Below are positions 52,512 to 60,746 of a stretch of DNA of 64,000 bases, in pieces (position 1 is the stretch's first letter; each line of letters starts with the position of its first letter). The stretch comes from Halomicrobium katesii DSM 19301 (GTDB lineage Archaea; Halobacteriota; Halobacteria; Halobacteriales; Haloarculaceae). The notes below the pieces were generated by a model, which saw nothing but the letters and a program-made list of their open reading frames with translations, made no database searches and was not told the DNA's origin. The DNA is taken from assembly GCF_000379085.1 (NCBI RefSeq), contig NZ_KB905378.1, positions 2,281,725 through 2,345,724 of the forward strand. The letters are read 5' to 3'. A program made the position numbers and the translations under genes.

Positions 52512-52871
52512 ATGGCTACGTCTGTCCGTCGAGGAGATGTCGTTATTGTCGACCTCGATCCGACCCAGGGGTCCGAACAACGGGGAACACGCCCGTGTCT
52601 CGTCGTACAGAACGATGTCGGGAATGCCAACGCACCGACGACGATCGTCGTTCCGTTCACCACCTCGTTCGGCGAGGAGCTCTATCCGTTCGAAGTGCTC
52701 GTCCCAGCCCAAGAGTGTGCGCTTCGGGAAGACTCGGTCGCGCTCTGTAGCCAGATTCGAACCATCTCTCTCCAGCACCGTATCGACGAGAATCTCGGCT
52801 CGATTCCGCCCGAACGGATGGAGGAGGTCGACACCGCACTCGAATACAGCCTCGGCCTCGCCGAACTCTGA
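52512..52871 (+). CDS. mazF: MazF/PemK-type endoribonuclease toxin
   Basis: This 119-residue protein begins SVRRGDVVIVDLDPTQGSEQRGTRPCLVVQND, the typical PemK/MazF start with the catalytic Arg in the loop. TTIVVPFTT and VALCSQIRTISLQHRI are further conserved strands. It cleaves mRNA (or other RNA) when not held by the antitoxin encoded just upstream. The length is normal. Target sequence is unknown. Confidence 0.9.
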   Translation: MATSVRRGDVVIVDLDPTQGSEQRGTRPCLVVQNDVGNANAPTTIVVPFTTSFGEELYPFEVLVPAQECALREDSVALCSQIRTISLQHRIDENLGSIPPERMEEVDTALEYSLGLAEL

Positions 52872-52952
52872 GAGGGAGCGTTCCGTGCGTTCTTAGACCA
52901 CGGATTGTCTCCCAGTTGAAGACGATGTATCCAAGGGAACCGTTATCAGACA

Positions 52953-52969
52953 GTGAGACGGAGTCTCAC
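52953..52969 (+). promoter_or_regulatory. 7-bp inverted repeat directly before a start codon
   Basis: GTGAGAC and GTCTCAC flank GGA, ending three bases before the ATG at 52973. A hairpin here would cover the start region, or the site could bind a repressor. Confidence 0.4.
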
Positions 52970-52972
52970 GTC

Positions 52973-53182
52973 ATGTCACCGACTGATCCCAGTACGGGAG
53001 GGTTCGGCTCTCCGCTCCGCACTGTGATTTTGGCTGCCCTTCTGCTGTTCATTTTTTACCTCGGAAAGGGATGGGCACGGGGACTCGTGGAGGGAAACTA
53101 TCTGATAGGCGTATTCGGCTTGATAGTCGCTCTTGCCCCGATAGTCTGGCTATTGCTTGTGATCAAAAACGCAGATTTCTGA
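52973..53182 (+). CDS. Small membrane protein (69 aa)
   Basis: The 69-residue protein has two hydrophobic segments (TVILAALLLFIFYLG at about 17-31 and LIGVFGLIVALAPIVWLLLVI at about 44-64). No family is recognised. ATG at 52973 begins right behind an inverted repeat; the extension to 52916 adds residues across the repeat and is less likely. The gene is followed by palindromic element D. Confidence 0.55.
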   Translation: MSPTDPSTGGFGSPLRTVILAALLLFIFYLGKGWARGLVEGNYLIGVFGLIVALAPIVWLLLVIKNADF

Positions 53183-53207
53183 AGATCCACCGGATGCGAG
53201 CACTCCT

Positions 53208-53293
53208 TCATACGGAAAGTTGTAGGTCTTTACCAGATCGACCGCACGCCGTCGTGCGGTCGACTTGGTAAACGCCTACAACCGTCCGTATCA
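53208..53293. mobile_element. Palindromic 80-bp miniature element (copy D), intergenic
   Basis: The element spans 53211-53290 with TCA at 53208-53210 and 53291-53293. Arms: TACGGAAAGTTGTAGG and TACGGACGGTTGTAGG, then TTTACC and TCGACCGCACG on both sides around a loop of a few nucleotides. It matches the partial copy at 1-41 and the remnant at 1627-1648. Confidence 0.88.
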
Positions 53294-53608
53294 GAACCAC
53301 ACTTTACCGGCCACACAATTGTGTCTGGCACTCACTGGACGATCGATTCCGAGACTTTCGGTACTGACTGCGAACGGAGTACCACCCGGTTGACCGAGCC
53401 GTCGCCGGATCCGGAAGGACCTGGCCCACTCGCTTTGTTCCCGGTCGCATCGTGGTTCCCGTACGACCACCTGTGACTTCGTTCCGCATCACACACCGTT
53501 CGACTCCCGAGTGATTCGCTCCCGAGGTTCGCGCAGAACGCCAGGTTCCTCCGCGAGCCACGGAAAAAGATGGGATTTAAGCGGGCGCGTGACGGCGTTC
53601 CGTATGAC
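53294..53608. other. Intergenic region upstream of sucC
   Basis: No gene is supported in 315 bp. A 12-bp palindrome ACACAATTGTGT lies at 53313-53324. The TATA element of sucC is at about 53573-53582. Confidence 0.5.
53573..53582 (+). promoter_or_regulatory. sucC: TATA box of sucC
   Basis: GGATTTAAGC lies 27-36 nt before the sucC ATG at 53609, at the usual archaeal distance. Confidence 0.55.
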
Positions 53609-54757
53609 ATGAAATTGCACGAGTACCAGGCGAAGCAGGTCTTCGCCGACGCGGGGGTTCCGACGCCCGCATCGACGCTGGCGACGACCGTCGACGAAGC
53701 GGTCGACGCCGCCGAGGAGATCGGCTATCCGATCGCGATCAAGGCACAGGTGCAGGTCGGCGGCCGCGGGAAGGCCGGCGGGATCAAGCTCGCCGAGAAC
53801 GCCGACGAGGCCCGTGAGTACGCCGACGATATTCTCGGGATGGACCTCAAGGGGCTCCACGTCGACCGCGTCCTCGTCGAAGAGGCCGTCGACTTCGTCA
53901 ACGAGCTGTACGTCGGCGTGACGATGGACCGCGGCGAGGGCGAGCCCGTCGCGATGGTCTCGACGCGCGGCGGCGTCAACATCGAGGAAGTCGCCGAAGA
54001 GGAGCCAGAGGCGATCGCCCGCGAGCACATCGATCCGGCCTTCGGCATGCACCACTACCAGGCCCGGAAGGTCGTCTACGACGCCGGTGTCGACCGCGAG
54101 GTCGCCAACGACGTTGCCGGCGTCCTCAAGACGCTGTACGACCTCTGGGAGGACAAAGACGGCTCCGACGCCGAGATCAACCCGCTGATGGTCACGGCCG
54201 ACGACGAGGTCATCGCGGCCGACGCCGTGATGAACGTCGACGACGACGCCCTGTTCCGTCACCCCGATCTGGAGGCGATGGAAGACGAGGCCGACGGCGG
54301 CGACGAACTCGAACAGAAGGCCGACGAGTACGGCTTCGACTACGTCCGCCTGTCGGGCAACGTCGGCATCATCGGCAACGGTGCCGGGCTGGTGATGACG
54401 ACGCTCGACCTCGTCGACCACTTCGGCGGCGAGCCGGCGAACTTCCTCGACGTGGGCGGCGGTGCGAAGGCCCAGCGGATCGCCAACGCGCTCGATATGG
54501 TGTTCTCCGACGACAACGTCGACTCCGTCGTGTTCAACATCTTCGGCGGGATCACGCGGGGCGACGAGGTCGCCAAGGGGATCAACCAGGCGCTCGAACA
54601 GTTCGACGAGATTCCCAAGCCCGTCGTCGTCCGACTCGCGGGCACCAACGCTACTGAAGGGATGGAGATTCTCAACGAAGACCTCGTGACGGTCGAACAG
54701 ACGCTCGAAGACGCCGTCGAACGTGCCGTCGGCTACGCCGAGGAGGTGGAAGCATGA
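53609..54757 (+). CDS. sucC: Succinyl-CoA synthetase (ADP-forming) beta subunit
   Basis: This 382-residue subunit binds nucleotide (ATP-grasp) and succinate in the TCA cycle. MKLHEYQAKQVFADAGVP is the classic start. KAQVQVGGRGKAGGIKLA near residue 45 is the ATP site, EINPLMVTADDEVIAADAVMNVDD near 190 the metal-binding region, and NVGIIGNGAGLVMTTLDL, GGGAKAQRIANAL and NIFGGITRGDEVAKGI are conserved in the C-terminal half. Length is typical. It is followed by sucD, with an 86-bp insertion between them that preserves an ATGA stop/start. Confidence 0.96.
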   Translation: MKLHEYQAKQVFADAGVPTPASTLATTVDEAVDAAEEIGYPIAIKAQVQVGGRGKAGGIKLAENADEAREYADDILGMDLKGLHVDRVLVEEAVDFVNELYVGVTMDRGEGEPVAMVSTRGGVNIEEVAEEEPEAIAREHIDPAFGMHHYQARKVVYDAGVDREVANDVAGVLKTLYDLWEDKDGSDAEINPLMVTADDEVIAADAVMNVDDDALFRHPDLEAMEDEADGGDELEQKADEYGFDYVRLSGNVGIIGNGAGLVMTTLDLVDHFGGEPANFLDVGGGAKAQRIANALDMVFSDDNVDSVVFNIFGGITRGDEVAKGINQALEQFDEIPKPVVVRLAGTNATEGMEILNEDLVTVEQTLEDAVERAVGYAEEVEA

Positions 54758-54845
54758 GTTCTGTTGATCGCTTCCTCGCTCGCTTCGCTCCCGAGACTGC
54801 GCTCAACAACCTCATGCTCACCACCGGGGGGTGGTTCGCATGAGT
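54752..54845. repeat. 86-bp insertion between sucC and sucD bounded by an 8-bp direct repeat
   Basis: GCATGAGT occurs at 54752-54759 and 54838-54845. Deleting the 86 bp from one repeat to the other would leave sucC and sucD overlapping by ATGA, the common arrangement for this pair. No inverted terminal repeats are present, but the interior carries the REP-like CTCGCTCGCTTCGCTC. Confidence 0.55.
54754..54843 (+). CDS. Possible 29-aa coupling ORF created by an insertion between sucC and sucD
   Basis: A frame of 29 codons opens with an ATG that overlaps the sucC stop (ATGA) and closes with a TGA that overlaps the sucD ATG (ATGA). The first residues read [20 protein letters not shown]. The frame lies in an 86-bp segment bounded by GCATGAGT repeats (54752-54759 and 54838-54845) and includes the motif CTCGCTCGCTTCGCTC also seen in other inserts nearby. 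It may keep translation coupled, but protein production is unproved. Confidence 0.3.
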   Translation: MSSVDRFLARFAPETALNNLMLTTGGWFA

Positions 54846-55709
54846 GTGCTCGTCGACGAGGACACTCGCGTCGTCGTCCAGGGGATCACGGGCGGCGAGG
54901 GGAAGTTCCACACCGAGCAGATGATCGAGTACGGCACCAACGTCGTCGCCGGTGCCGTGCCCGGCCGCGGCGGCCAGGAAGTCGCCGGGGTGCCGGTCTA
55001 CGACACCGTCGACCGCGCCGCGCGCGAAGAGAACGCGAACACCGCCGTCGTGTTCGTCCCGCCGGCCTTCGCTGGCGACGCGCTGTTCGAGGCGCTGGAC
55101 GCACCGGTCGACCTCGTCGTCGCCATCACCGAGGGCATTCCGACCCAGGACATGTCCCGCGTCAAGCGCAAACAGGACGAGACCGACACCCACCTCGTCG
55201 GTCCGAACTGTCCGGGCGTCATCACGCCGGGAGTCGCGAAGCTCGGCATCCTGCCGGGCAACATCTTCTCCTCGGGCGACGTGGGTCTTGTCTCTCGATC
55301 GGGAACGCTGACCTACCAGGTCGTCGACAACCTCACCAACCGCGACATCGGTCAGTCGACCGCCATCGGTATCGGCGGCGACCCGATCATCGGGACGAGC
55401 TTCATCGACGCGCTGGAACTGTTCGAGGCCGACCCCGACACGAAGGCCGTCGTGATGTGCGGCGAGATCGGCGGCGAGGACGAAGAGCAGGCCGCCCGCT
55501 ACATCGGCGAGCACATGGACACGCCCGTGGCCGGCTTCATCGCCGGCCGCACCGCCCCACCGGGCAAGCGCATGGGCCACGCCGGTGCCATCGTCTCCGG
55601 CAGCGGGACCGGCACCGCCGAGTCCAAGATCGACGCGCTGGAGAGCAACGGCGTGCCGGTCGGTGACACGCCCGAGGAAGTCGTCGACCACGTCGAAGAC
55701 ATCCTGTAG
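54840..55709 (+). CDS. sucD: Succinyl-CoA synthetase (ADP-forming) alpha subunit
   Basis: This 289-residue subunit binds CoA and carries the phosphohistidine. [28 protein letters not shown] is the usual start. [12 protein letters not shown] near residue 122, [17 protein letters not shown] near 155, [15 protein letters not shown] near 178 and [27 protein letters not shown] near 250 (active-site His in GHAGA) are present. It ends DHVEDIL. Its 3' end is partly repeated downstream at 55747-55958, so one intact and one broken copy of the tail exist. Confidence 0.96.
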   Translation: MSVLVDEDTRVVVQGITGGEGKFHTEQMIEYGTNVVAGAVPGRGGQEVAGVPVYDTVDRAAREENANTAVVFVPPAFAGDALFEALDAPVDLVVAITEGIPTQDMSRVKRKQDETDTHLVGPNCPGVITPGVAKLGILPGNIFSSGDVGLVSRSGTLTYQVVDNLTNRDIGQSTAIGIGGDPIIGTSFIDALELFEADPDTKAVVMCGEIGGEDEEQAARYIGEHMDTPVAGFIAGRTAPPGKRMGHAGAIVSGSGTGTAESKIDALESNGVPVGDTPEEVVDHVEDIL

Positions 55710-55712
55710 CGT

Positions 55713-55741
55713 CGGCGGATCGCCGTACGCTCGTCTTTTTT
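55713..55741 (+). terminator. Hairpin and T run behind sucD
   Basis: CGGCG (55713-55717) pairs with CGCCG (55721-55725) around GAT, and a T run (TTTTTT, from about 55736) follows. This is the best terminator-like structure in the window and ends the sucCD operon. Confidence 0.6.
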
Positions 55742-55746
55742 GGTCT

Positions 55747-55958
55747 GCCGAGTCCAAGATCGACGCGCTGGAGAGCAACGGCGTCCTCGCGAGCGAAGTG
55801 AGCGAGGGCTCGATAGACGAGCGGTGCGTGGTTCGGAGCGAAGCGAGAACCACGGTTCGAGCGGGAGCGGAGCGACACGCGAGCAAAGCGAGTCTATCGG
55901 CGTGCCGGTCGGTGACACGCCCGAAGAAGTCGTCGACCACGTCGAAGACATCCTGTAG
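55747..55958 (+). pseudogene. Duplicated sucD 3' end, split by a 119-bp structured insert
   Basis: GCCGAGTCCAAGATCGACGC at 55747 repeats sucD codons from about 55617 on, up to 55784; the match resumes with GTGCCGGTCGGTGACACGCC at 55902-55903 onward and runs to the stop TAG at 55956-55958. A 119-bp insert (about 55785-55903) with direct repeats CGGCGT at both edges splits it. The copy is nearly identical to the real 3' end, with one synonymous-type change (GAG to GAA), so the duplication looks recent. Confidence 0.8.
55785..55903. repeat. 119-bp palindrome-rich insert inside the duplicated sucD tail
   Basis: It carries repeated GAGCGAAGCGAG / GCGAGCGAAGTGAGCGAG motifs. Paired segments include CGATAGAC (55811-55818) with GTCTATCG (55892-55899) as outer stem and CGTGGTTC (55827-55834) with GAACCACG (55847-55854) as an inner stem. 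Similar motifs are at 54770, 61818, 61887 and 63330. Confidence 0.75.
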
Positions 55959-56147
55959 CGGGTCAGACGACGGCCCGCGAACCGTCCATCGCAGAGCGGT
56001 TCGCGATCTGTTACGTTCGACGGCTCTATCGACACTCGCTGGATAGCCGTCCAGCGGTTTTGTCGATAATACTCTGTTTCCGGGTCGGAGAACCCCTGAC
56101 GTGAACGTTCCGATGTAGTTATAGTGGATGAGTGGGAACGCTCAACT

Positions 56148-56384
56148 ATGCCACATATCTGCCGGGAGTGCAAACGCACCTTCGACACCGAACTGGAACT
56201 GGAACTCCACCGAGACACCTGCAGTGCGGGCGAGCTGTTCTGCGACGAGTGCGGGAAGCGGTTCTCCGAGCGAGCGGGGACAGAAGACGGCTGGCACTAT
56301 CGGTGCCCGAACGACGACTGCGACGGCGAAGGGATCGACGACGCGATCCACCGGGTATCGAAGGCCCGCGTCCAGACGCCCTGA
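56148..56384 (+). CDS. Haloarchaeal zinc-finger protein with several Cys pairs
   Basis: This 78-residue protein has a first finger ICRECKRTFDTELELELHRDTC (Cys-x2-Cys ... His ... Cys) and a second LFCDECGKRFSE with YRCPNDDC, giving two predicted zinc sites. The linker is acidic. It is one of the small zinc-finger proteins abundant in haloarchaea, many of unknown function; DNA, RNA or protein binding is possible. ATG at 56148 is chosen because the finger begins just after it. Confidence 0.75.
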   Translation: MPHICRECKRTFDTELELELHRDTCSAGELFCDECGKRFSERAGTEDGWHYRCPNDDCDGEGIDDAIHRVSKARVQTP

Positions 56385-56427
56385 CGCGTCGCCCGGGTGC
56401 CGTCGGGCGGACGGCAGTCCGTGCGAT

Positions 56428-56829
56428 TCAGTCGCACAGTAGACTCTCGATCTGACCCAGTGCCCGCTGGCACACGGGCGCGTAGCCCGCCGCGAGCAGT
56501 GGGATCTCGAAGACGACCCGGCAGTGGTCCGCGCGGACGTCCTCGACGCGGTGGCCGGTCGCAGGGATCTTCGCGACCCGCCACGTCCATCGGTAGTTCC
56601 GACAGCTCGTGATCTCGAACGGCACCGTCCCGATCGGCGTTGTCACCCGGCCGGCCGTTCCCCGTTCGACGATCCGCTCGCTCGACTCGACCGCCCGCAC
56701 CGACGGTCCCCAGTCGGGCCACTGGTTCGTGTCTGTGAGAACGCGCCAGGCGGCGTCGCGGGTCGCCGGAATCGCCCGGCTCACACAGAGGCGACGCCCG
56801 TCTGGAGTCCGCTCAGCGTTCAGAGCCAC
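56428..56829 (-). CDS. SRPBCC (START-like) domain protein
   Basis: This 133-residue protein fits the SRPBCC/Polyketide_cyc2 fold: SRAIPATRDAAWRVLTDTNQWPDWGPSV at the start and a middle GTAGRVTTPIGTVPFEI. Members bind hydrophobic ligands; no ligand can be assigned. It is convergent with the zinc-finger gene and diverges from the ABC transporter gene. Confidence 0.8.
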   Translation of the reverse strand: MALNAERTPDGRRLCVSRAIPATRDAAWRVLTDTNQWPDWGPSVRAVESSERIVERGTAGRVTTPIGTVPFEITSCRNYRWTWRVAKIPATGHRVEDVRADHCRVVFEIPLLAAGYAPVCQRALGQIESLLCD

Positions 56830-56901
56830 GGCCGCAGTTCGTTCTCACTGTTAATAAACGGGGGGCAACTATAGGGGAGTTCGGTCACAAGCGTCGGGCA
56901 G

Positions 56902-57798
56902 ATGATCGAAGCTCGGGACCTTCGCAAGGAGTACGGGGACTTCGTCGCCGTCGAGGGGAGCACGTTCTCAGTCGACCGGGGCGAGGTGTTCGGCGTCATC
57001 GGCCCGAACGGTGCGGGCAAGACGACGACGCTGAAGATGCTCTCCGGACTGCTCGAACCGACCAGCGGCGACGTGTCCGTCGCCGGCTACGACGTGACCG
57101 ACACCGAGATGCGCCAGCAGCTCGGTTTCCTCCCCGAGGAATCGCCCCTCTACGAGGAGATGACGCCGCTGTCGTACCTGCGATTCTTCGCGGACCTGTA
57201 CGACGTGCCGACGGACGTAGCGACCGAACGGATGCACGACACGCTGGACGAGCTCGAACTCGAACACCGCGAGCGCAAGCTGGGCGACATGTCCAAGGGG
57301 ATGAAGCGGAAGGTCGCCATCGCCAGATCGCTGATCAACGACCCGGACGTGCTGGTCTACGACGAACCCGCCAGCGGACTGGACCCGCTGACGACGAACT
57401 ACGTCATCCAGTTCACCGAGCAGCTGGCCCGAGAGGGCAAGACCATCGTCTTCTCGGCGCACAACCTCTATCACGTCGAGACGATCTGCGACCGCGTGGC
57501 GATCATGAACGAGGGCCAGATCGTCGCTCGCGGCGATCTGGAAGCTCTCCAGGACGAGTACGGCGATCGGGAGTACCACGTCTACACGACCGTCGAGGTG
57601 CCCGGCGCGGTCGCGGAGAACGGCAACTGGCGGCGCGTCGTCGAGACGATGGACGGCGTCGAAGACGTTCGGGCGGCCGCCGCCGAACGCGGCGGCGAGG
57701 TCATCGACATCAGGACCGAGGAGTCGAGTCTCGAAGAAGTGTTCCTCAACGTCGCCGAGAGCGAGACGCCGGGGACCCGCTACGTCGAGGAGGCCTAG
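56902..57798 (+). CDS. ABC transporter ATP-binding protein (NatA/CcmA-like)
   Basis: This 298-residue ATPase carries Walker A GPNGAGKTTT with Lys40, the Q-loop FLPEESPLYEEMTPLSYL, signature DMSKGMKRKVAIA (variant LSxGQ), Walker B VLVYDEPASGLDP and switch His in FSAHNLYHVE. The C-terminal 80 residues form the usual extension of this exporter type. It is followed by two permease genes, so the set is a three-gene exporter of ions, lipids, or peptides. Substrate cannot be told. Confidence 0.93.
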   Translation: MIEARDLRKEYGDFVAVEGSTFSVDRGEVFGVIGPNGAGKTTTLKMLSGLLEPTSGDVSVAGYDVTDTEMRQQLGFLPEESPLYEEMTPLSYLRFFADLYDVPTDVATERMHDTLDELELEHRERKLGDMSKGMKRKVAIARSLINDPDVLVYDEPASGLDPLTTNYVIQFTEQLAREGKTIVFSAHNLYHVETICDRVAIMNEGQIVARGDLEALQDEYGDREYHVYTTVEVPGAVAENGNWRRVVETMDGVEDVRAAAAERGGEVIDIRTEESSLEEVFLNVAESETPGTRYVEEA

Positions 57799-59625
57799 AT
57801 GAACCCGCGGAAGCTACTGCGGATCGCCAAGTGGGAGGTGACCAAGAACGCCGGGGGCGTCGACAAACGGACCGTGGCCATCATGGCCGTCTCGGTCGTG
57901 GCGATGGTGCTGGTCGCCGGGCTCGCAGCCAGCAGCGGGGCCAGCGGACTCGACAGCGGGCTCTACCGGATCGGCGTCGACGAGTCCAGTTCCTACTACG
58001 CGCCGGCCAGCGACGACGCGGCCTTCGTCGTCCAGGAGCCCGACCCTGCGGCGGTCGAACGCGGCGACCAGGAACTGCTCTTCGTCGGGACACAGCTGGC
58101 GAGCAGTCCGGAAGACCCCAAAGAGCGGGCGGCGCTCGGTGAGTTCCGCACGAGCGTCGACCGGTACAACAGCCGCCAGATGGCCCGCGAGGACAACCGG
58201 ACCGCCGCAGAGCCCGTCTCGGTGACGCTGGTCTATCTCGAACAGTCCGGCGTCTCTGAGACGATCGCGTCCGACAGCGGTTCGGACGGTGACGGCGACG
58301 GCGGCAGTGCCGGCGGATCGAGCGCCGGGAGCGGCGGCGACGGCGGCGACGGCGGCAGTGCCGGCGGCTCGACCGACAGCGATACCGGTGGGCTGGCCGG
58401 GCTCGGCGCGGGACTGACGGGTGGATCGACCACCGGCTCTCCCTCGGACATCCAGCCGCCCTTCCCCTTCGAGTCGCTCGTGCTCGCCTTCCTCTTTATC
58501 GTCCCGATGAACTTCGTCATCCAGGCCTACGGCTCGACGATGCTCTCCGAGCGGCTCAACCGCCGAGGGGAGCTGCTGTTGGTCTCTCCGGTCAGCCGGT
58601 TCGACATCGTCGCCGGCAAGACGATGCCGTACTTCCTCGGTGCCATGGGCGTCGTGACGGCGATTACGCTCGGTCTGCGATTCGGCGGGCTGACCGCCGG
58701 GGGCGGGCCGATCGCGGTCCTGGCGATGCTCCCGATCGCGCTGCTCTTCCTCTCGGCGACGTTCTGTGGCGCGATGTTCGCGCGGTCGTTCAAGGAGCTG
58801 ACCTTCGTCACGGTGACCGTGACGGTCTCGCTGACCAGCTACGCCTTCGTGCCGGCGATCTTCACCGACGTGACCCCGATCGCGCTGATCTCGCCGCTGA
58901 CGGTGGTGGTCCGCGATCTCCAGGCCCAGACCGTGACAGCGAGTAACTTCGCGTTCTCGACGATCCCGCCCACGCTGACGGCCGTCGTCCTGTTCGGACT
59001 GGGGGCCGGGCTCTACCGGGAAGAGGACATGTTCACCCAGCGAGCGATTCCCCTGAAAGTGCTCGACGCGCTCTCGGGTCGGATCAAGTCGAACTGGAGC
59101 GCGCTGAAACTCTCCGTGTTGCTGATCCCGCTCGTACTAGTCGCCGAGCTGGTGGCGATCGCACTGATCTTCCCGCTACAAGGACTGTCGACGGCACTGA
59201 CGATTCCCCTGATCCTCGGTGCGGTCGTCCTCATCGAAGAAGTCGCGAAGAGTCTGCACCTCTATGCCGGCTACACCAGCGGTCGGTACGACCGGTCGCT
59301 CCGGACCGGAGTGGTCGTCGGCACACTCAGTGGCGTCGGATTCTTCCTGGCAGAGAAGGTGACGCTCGTGGCGCAACTGGTCAATCCGGGACTCCGAGAG
59401 ATACAGACCAGCCAGGTCGGGCTGGAGCTGCTGCCGTCCGGCGTGCCGATCTGGCTCACCGTCGCCGTCCTCCTGCTCCTGCCGCTCCTCTTGCACGTCG
59501 TCACCGCGACGGTCTCCTCGCTCGGGGCGAGGCGCTCTCGGCGGTCGTACCTGCTGGCCCTGGGGACCGCGATGGCGATTCACTTCGCCTACAACTACAC
59601 GGTGGTGATCGCCCTTGGCCAGTGA
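57799..59625 (+). CDS. ABC-2-type permease fused to a PrsW-like (CPBP/M82-type) intramembrane protease domain
   Basis: This 608-residue membrane protein begins with an ABC-2 permease layout: an N-terminal helix (about residues 28-45), an extracytoplasmic domain of about 170 residues with a low-complexity Gly/Ser/Asp linker near 160-205, and five to six helices to about residue 405. The rest (about 435-608) has EEVAK (480-484), FFLAEK (515-520), His566 and HFAYN (His595, Asn599) in helices, the arrangement of the PrsW family of membrane proteases. Fusion of the two is unusual. It follows the ATPase gene directly and precedes the second permease. Confidence 0.82.
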   Translation: MNPRKLLRIAKWEVTKNAGGVDKRTVAIMAVSVVAMVLVAGLAASSGASGLDSGLYRIGVDESSSYYAPASDDAAFVVQEPDPAAVERGDQELLFVGTQLASSPEDPKERAALGEFRTSVDRYNSRQMAREDNRTAAEPVSVTLVYLEQSGVSETIASDSGSDGDGDGGSAGGSSAGSGGDGGDGGSAGGSTDSDTGGLAGLGAGLTGGSTTGSPSDIQPPFPFESLVLAFLFIVPMNFVIQAYGSTMLSERLNRRGELLLVSPVSRFDIVAGKTMPYFLGAMGVVTAITLGLRFGGLTAGGGPIAVLAMLPIALLFLSATFCGAMFARSFKELTFVTVTVTVSLTSYAFVPAIFTDVTPIALISPLTVVVRDLQAQTVTASNFAFSTIPPTLTAVVLFGLGAGLYREEDMFTQRAIPLKVLDALSGRIKSNWSALKLSVLLIPLVLVAELVAIALIFPLQGLSTALTIPLILGAVVLIEEVAKSLHLYAGYTSGRYDRSLRTGVVVGTLSGVGFFLAEKVTLVAQLVNPGLREIQTSQVGLELLPSGVPIWLTVAVLLLLPLLLHVVTATVSSLGARRSRRSYLLALGTAMAIHFAYNYTVVIALGQ

Positions 59626-60697
59626 TCGCTCGCTGGACCCGCGACTCGTGATCGCCCGCCGGGACCTGGCGTCGCTCGGACGCGAGAAGACGATCGTGCT
59701 CGCGATTCTGATCCAGCTGTTCGTGGCGGCGTTCTCGTCGTTCCTCGTGGTCGGGCTCACGTCGCTGTACGATCCCGGTTCGGTCGAGTCGGGCGGCATC
59801 GAGATGGCCGTCACCGGCGACGCCCAACAGGAGCTGTTCGAGGCCGTCGCGGAGACCGAGGGCGTCCAGCCGGTCGCGTTCGACGCGACCGACGACGCCC
59901 AGCAGGCGTTCAACGTCGGGCGCGTCGACGCGGTGGTGACGGGAACCTACGATTCTCCGCCCGACAGTGACGGCCGGGTAATCGAGGTGACGGCGATCGC
60001 GCCGGACGGCAGCATCCGGACGACGTTGATCGTCGTCCAACTGCGCGAGGTGCTGAAGACCCTGGAGCGCAACGAACGGTTCGAGCGCGCCGACTCGCTC
60101 GATGCGCCGCCCCTCGAACTCCCGCCGGAGGCGAACGCCAGCCCGTACTTCAGCTTCACTTACACCGTCTTGATCCCGCTCTTGCTGTTCCTGCCGCCGT
60201 TCATCAGCGGCTCGGTCGCCGTCGACACCATCACCGAGGAGATCGAACGCGGCACGCTCGAACTGCTGCGGGTCGCGCCGGTCAGCCTGGTCGACGTGGT
60301 CGACGGGAAGTCGCTGGCGATGATCGCGCTGGCACCGGCACAGGCGGCGCTGTGGATCGGCCTGCTGGCGGTCAACGGCATCGCGGTGTCGAATCCGCTG
60401 GCGCTGTTGGTGTTCGTCGCCGCGACGGCGACGATCGTCGTCGTCTTCGGCGTCGTGCTGGGACTGCAACTCGGTCGCCGACGGCCAGCACAGCTCCTGT
60501 ACTCGGTTCTGACGCTGGTGGTGTTCGGCGCGGCGATCCTCCTGCCGGAACACCCATCGACGACGGCGGCCAAGCTCGCGGTCGACAGCCCGTCGCTCGT
60601 GACCTACGGTCACGTCGCCGGCTACGTCGTCGCCGCCGTGGTGCTGTCCGTGGTCGCGCGCCGGTACGTCGCCCGCGTCGAGCCCGAGTCGCTGTAG
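59615..60697 (+). CDS. ABC-2-type permease, second membrane subunit
   Basis: This 360-residue permease begins with TTG at 59615 (or GTG at 59648) and overlaps the previous gene by 11 bases, so it is translationally coupled. It has an N-terminal helix (KTIVLAILIQLFVAAFSSFLVV), an outer domain of about 130 residues, and five to six helices after residue 180 with ERGTLELLRVAPVSLVDVVDGKSLA, the NatB-type conserved cytosolic loop. It completes the exporter. Confidence 0.85.
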   Translation: MASDRSLDPRLVIARRDLASLGREKTIVLAILIQLFVAAFSSFLVVGLTSLYDPGSVESGGIEMAVTGDAQQELFEAVAETEGVQPVAFDATDDAQQAFNVGRVDAVVTGTYDSPPDSDGRVIEVTAIAPDGSIRTTLIVVQLREVLKTLERNERFERADSLDAPPLELPPEANASPYFSFTYTVLIPLLLFLPPFISGSVAVDTITEEIERGTLELLRVAPVSLVDVVDGKSLAMIALAPAQAALWIGLLAVNGIAVSNPLALLVFVAATATIVVVFGVVLGLQLGRRRPAQLLYSVLTLVVFGAAILLPEHPSTTAAKLAVDSPSLVTYGHVAGYVVAAVVLSVVARRYVARVEPESL

Positions 60698-60746
60698 TCG
60701 GCCGTCGCCGACGTACATTTTTGTGGCACCGTCCGCTGGCTCCGGT

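Noticed and set aside
52752..52768. GATTCGAACC string resembling a tRNA T-arm
   Set aside because: It lies within mazF, and no acceptor or anticodon stem can be folded around it.
53332..53610. Possible small genes before sucC on the minus strand
   Set aside because: The frames have no start signal, odd composition and no resemblance to known families; the region looks intergenic.
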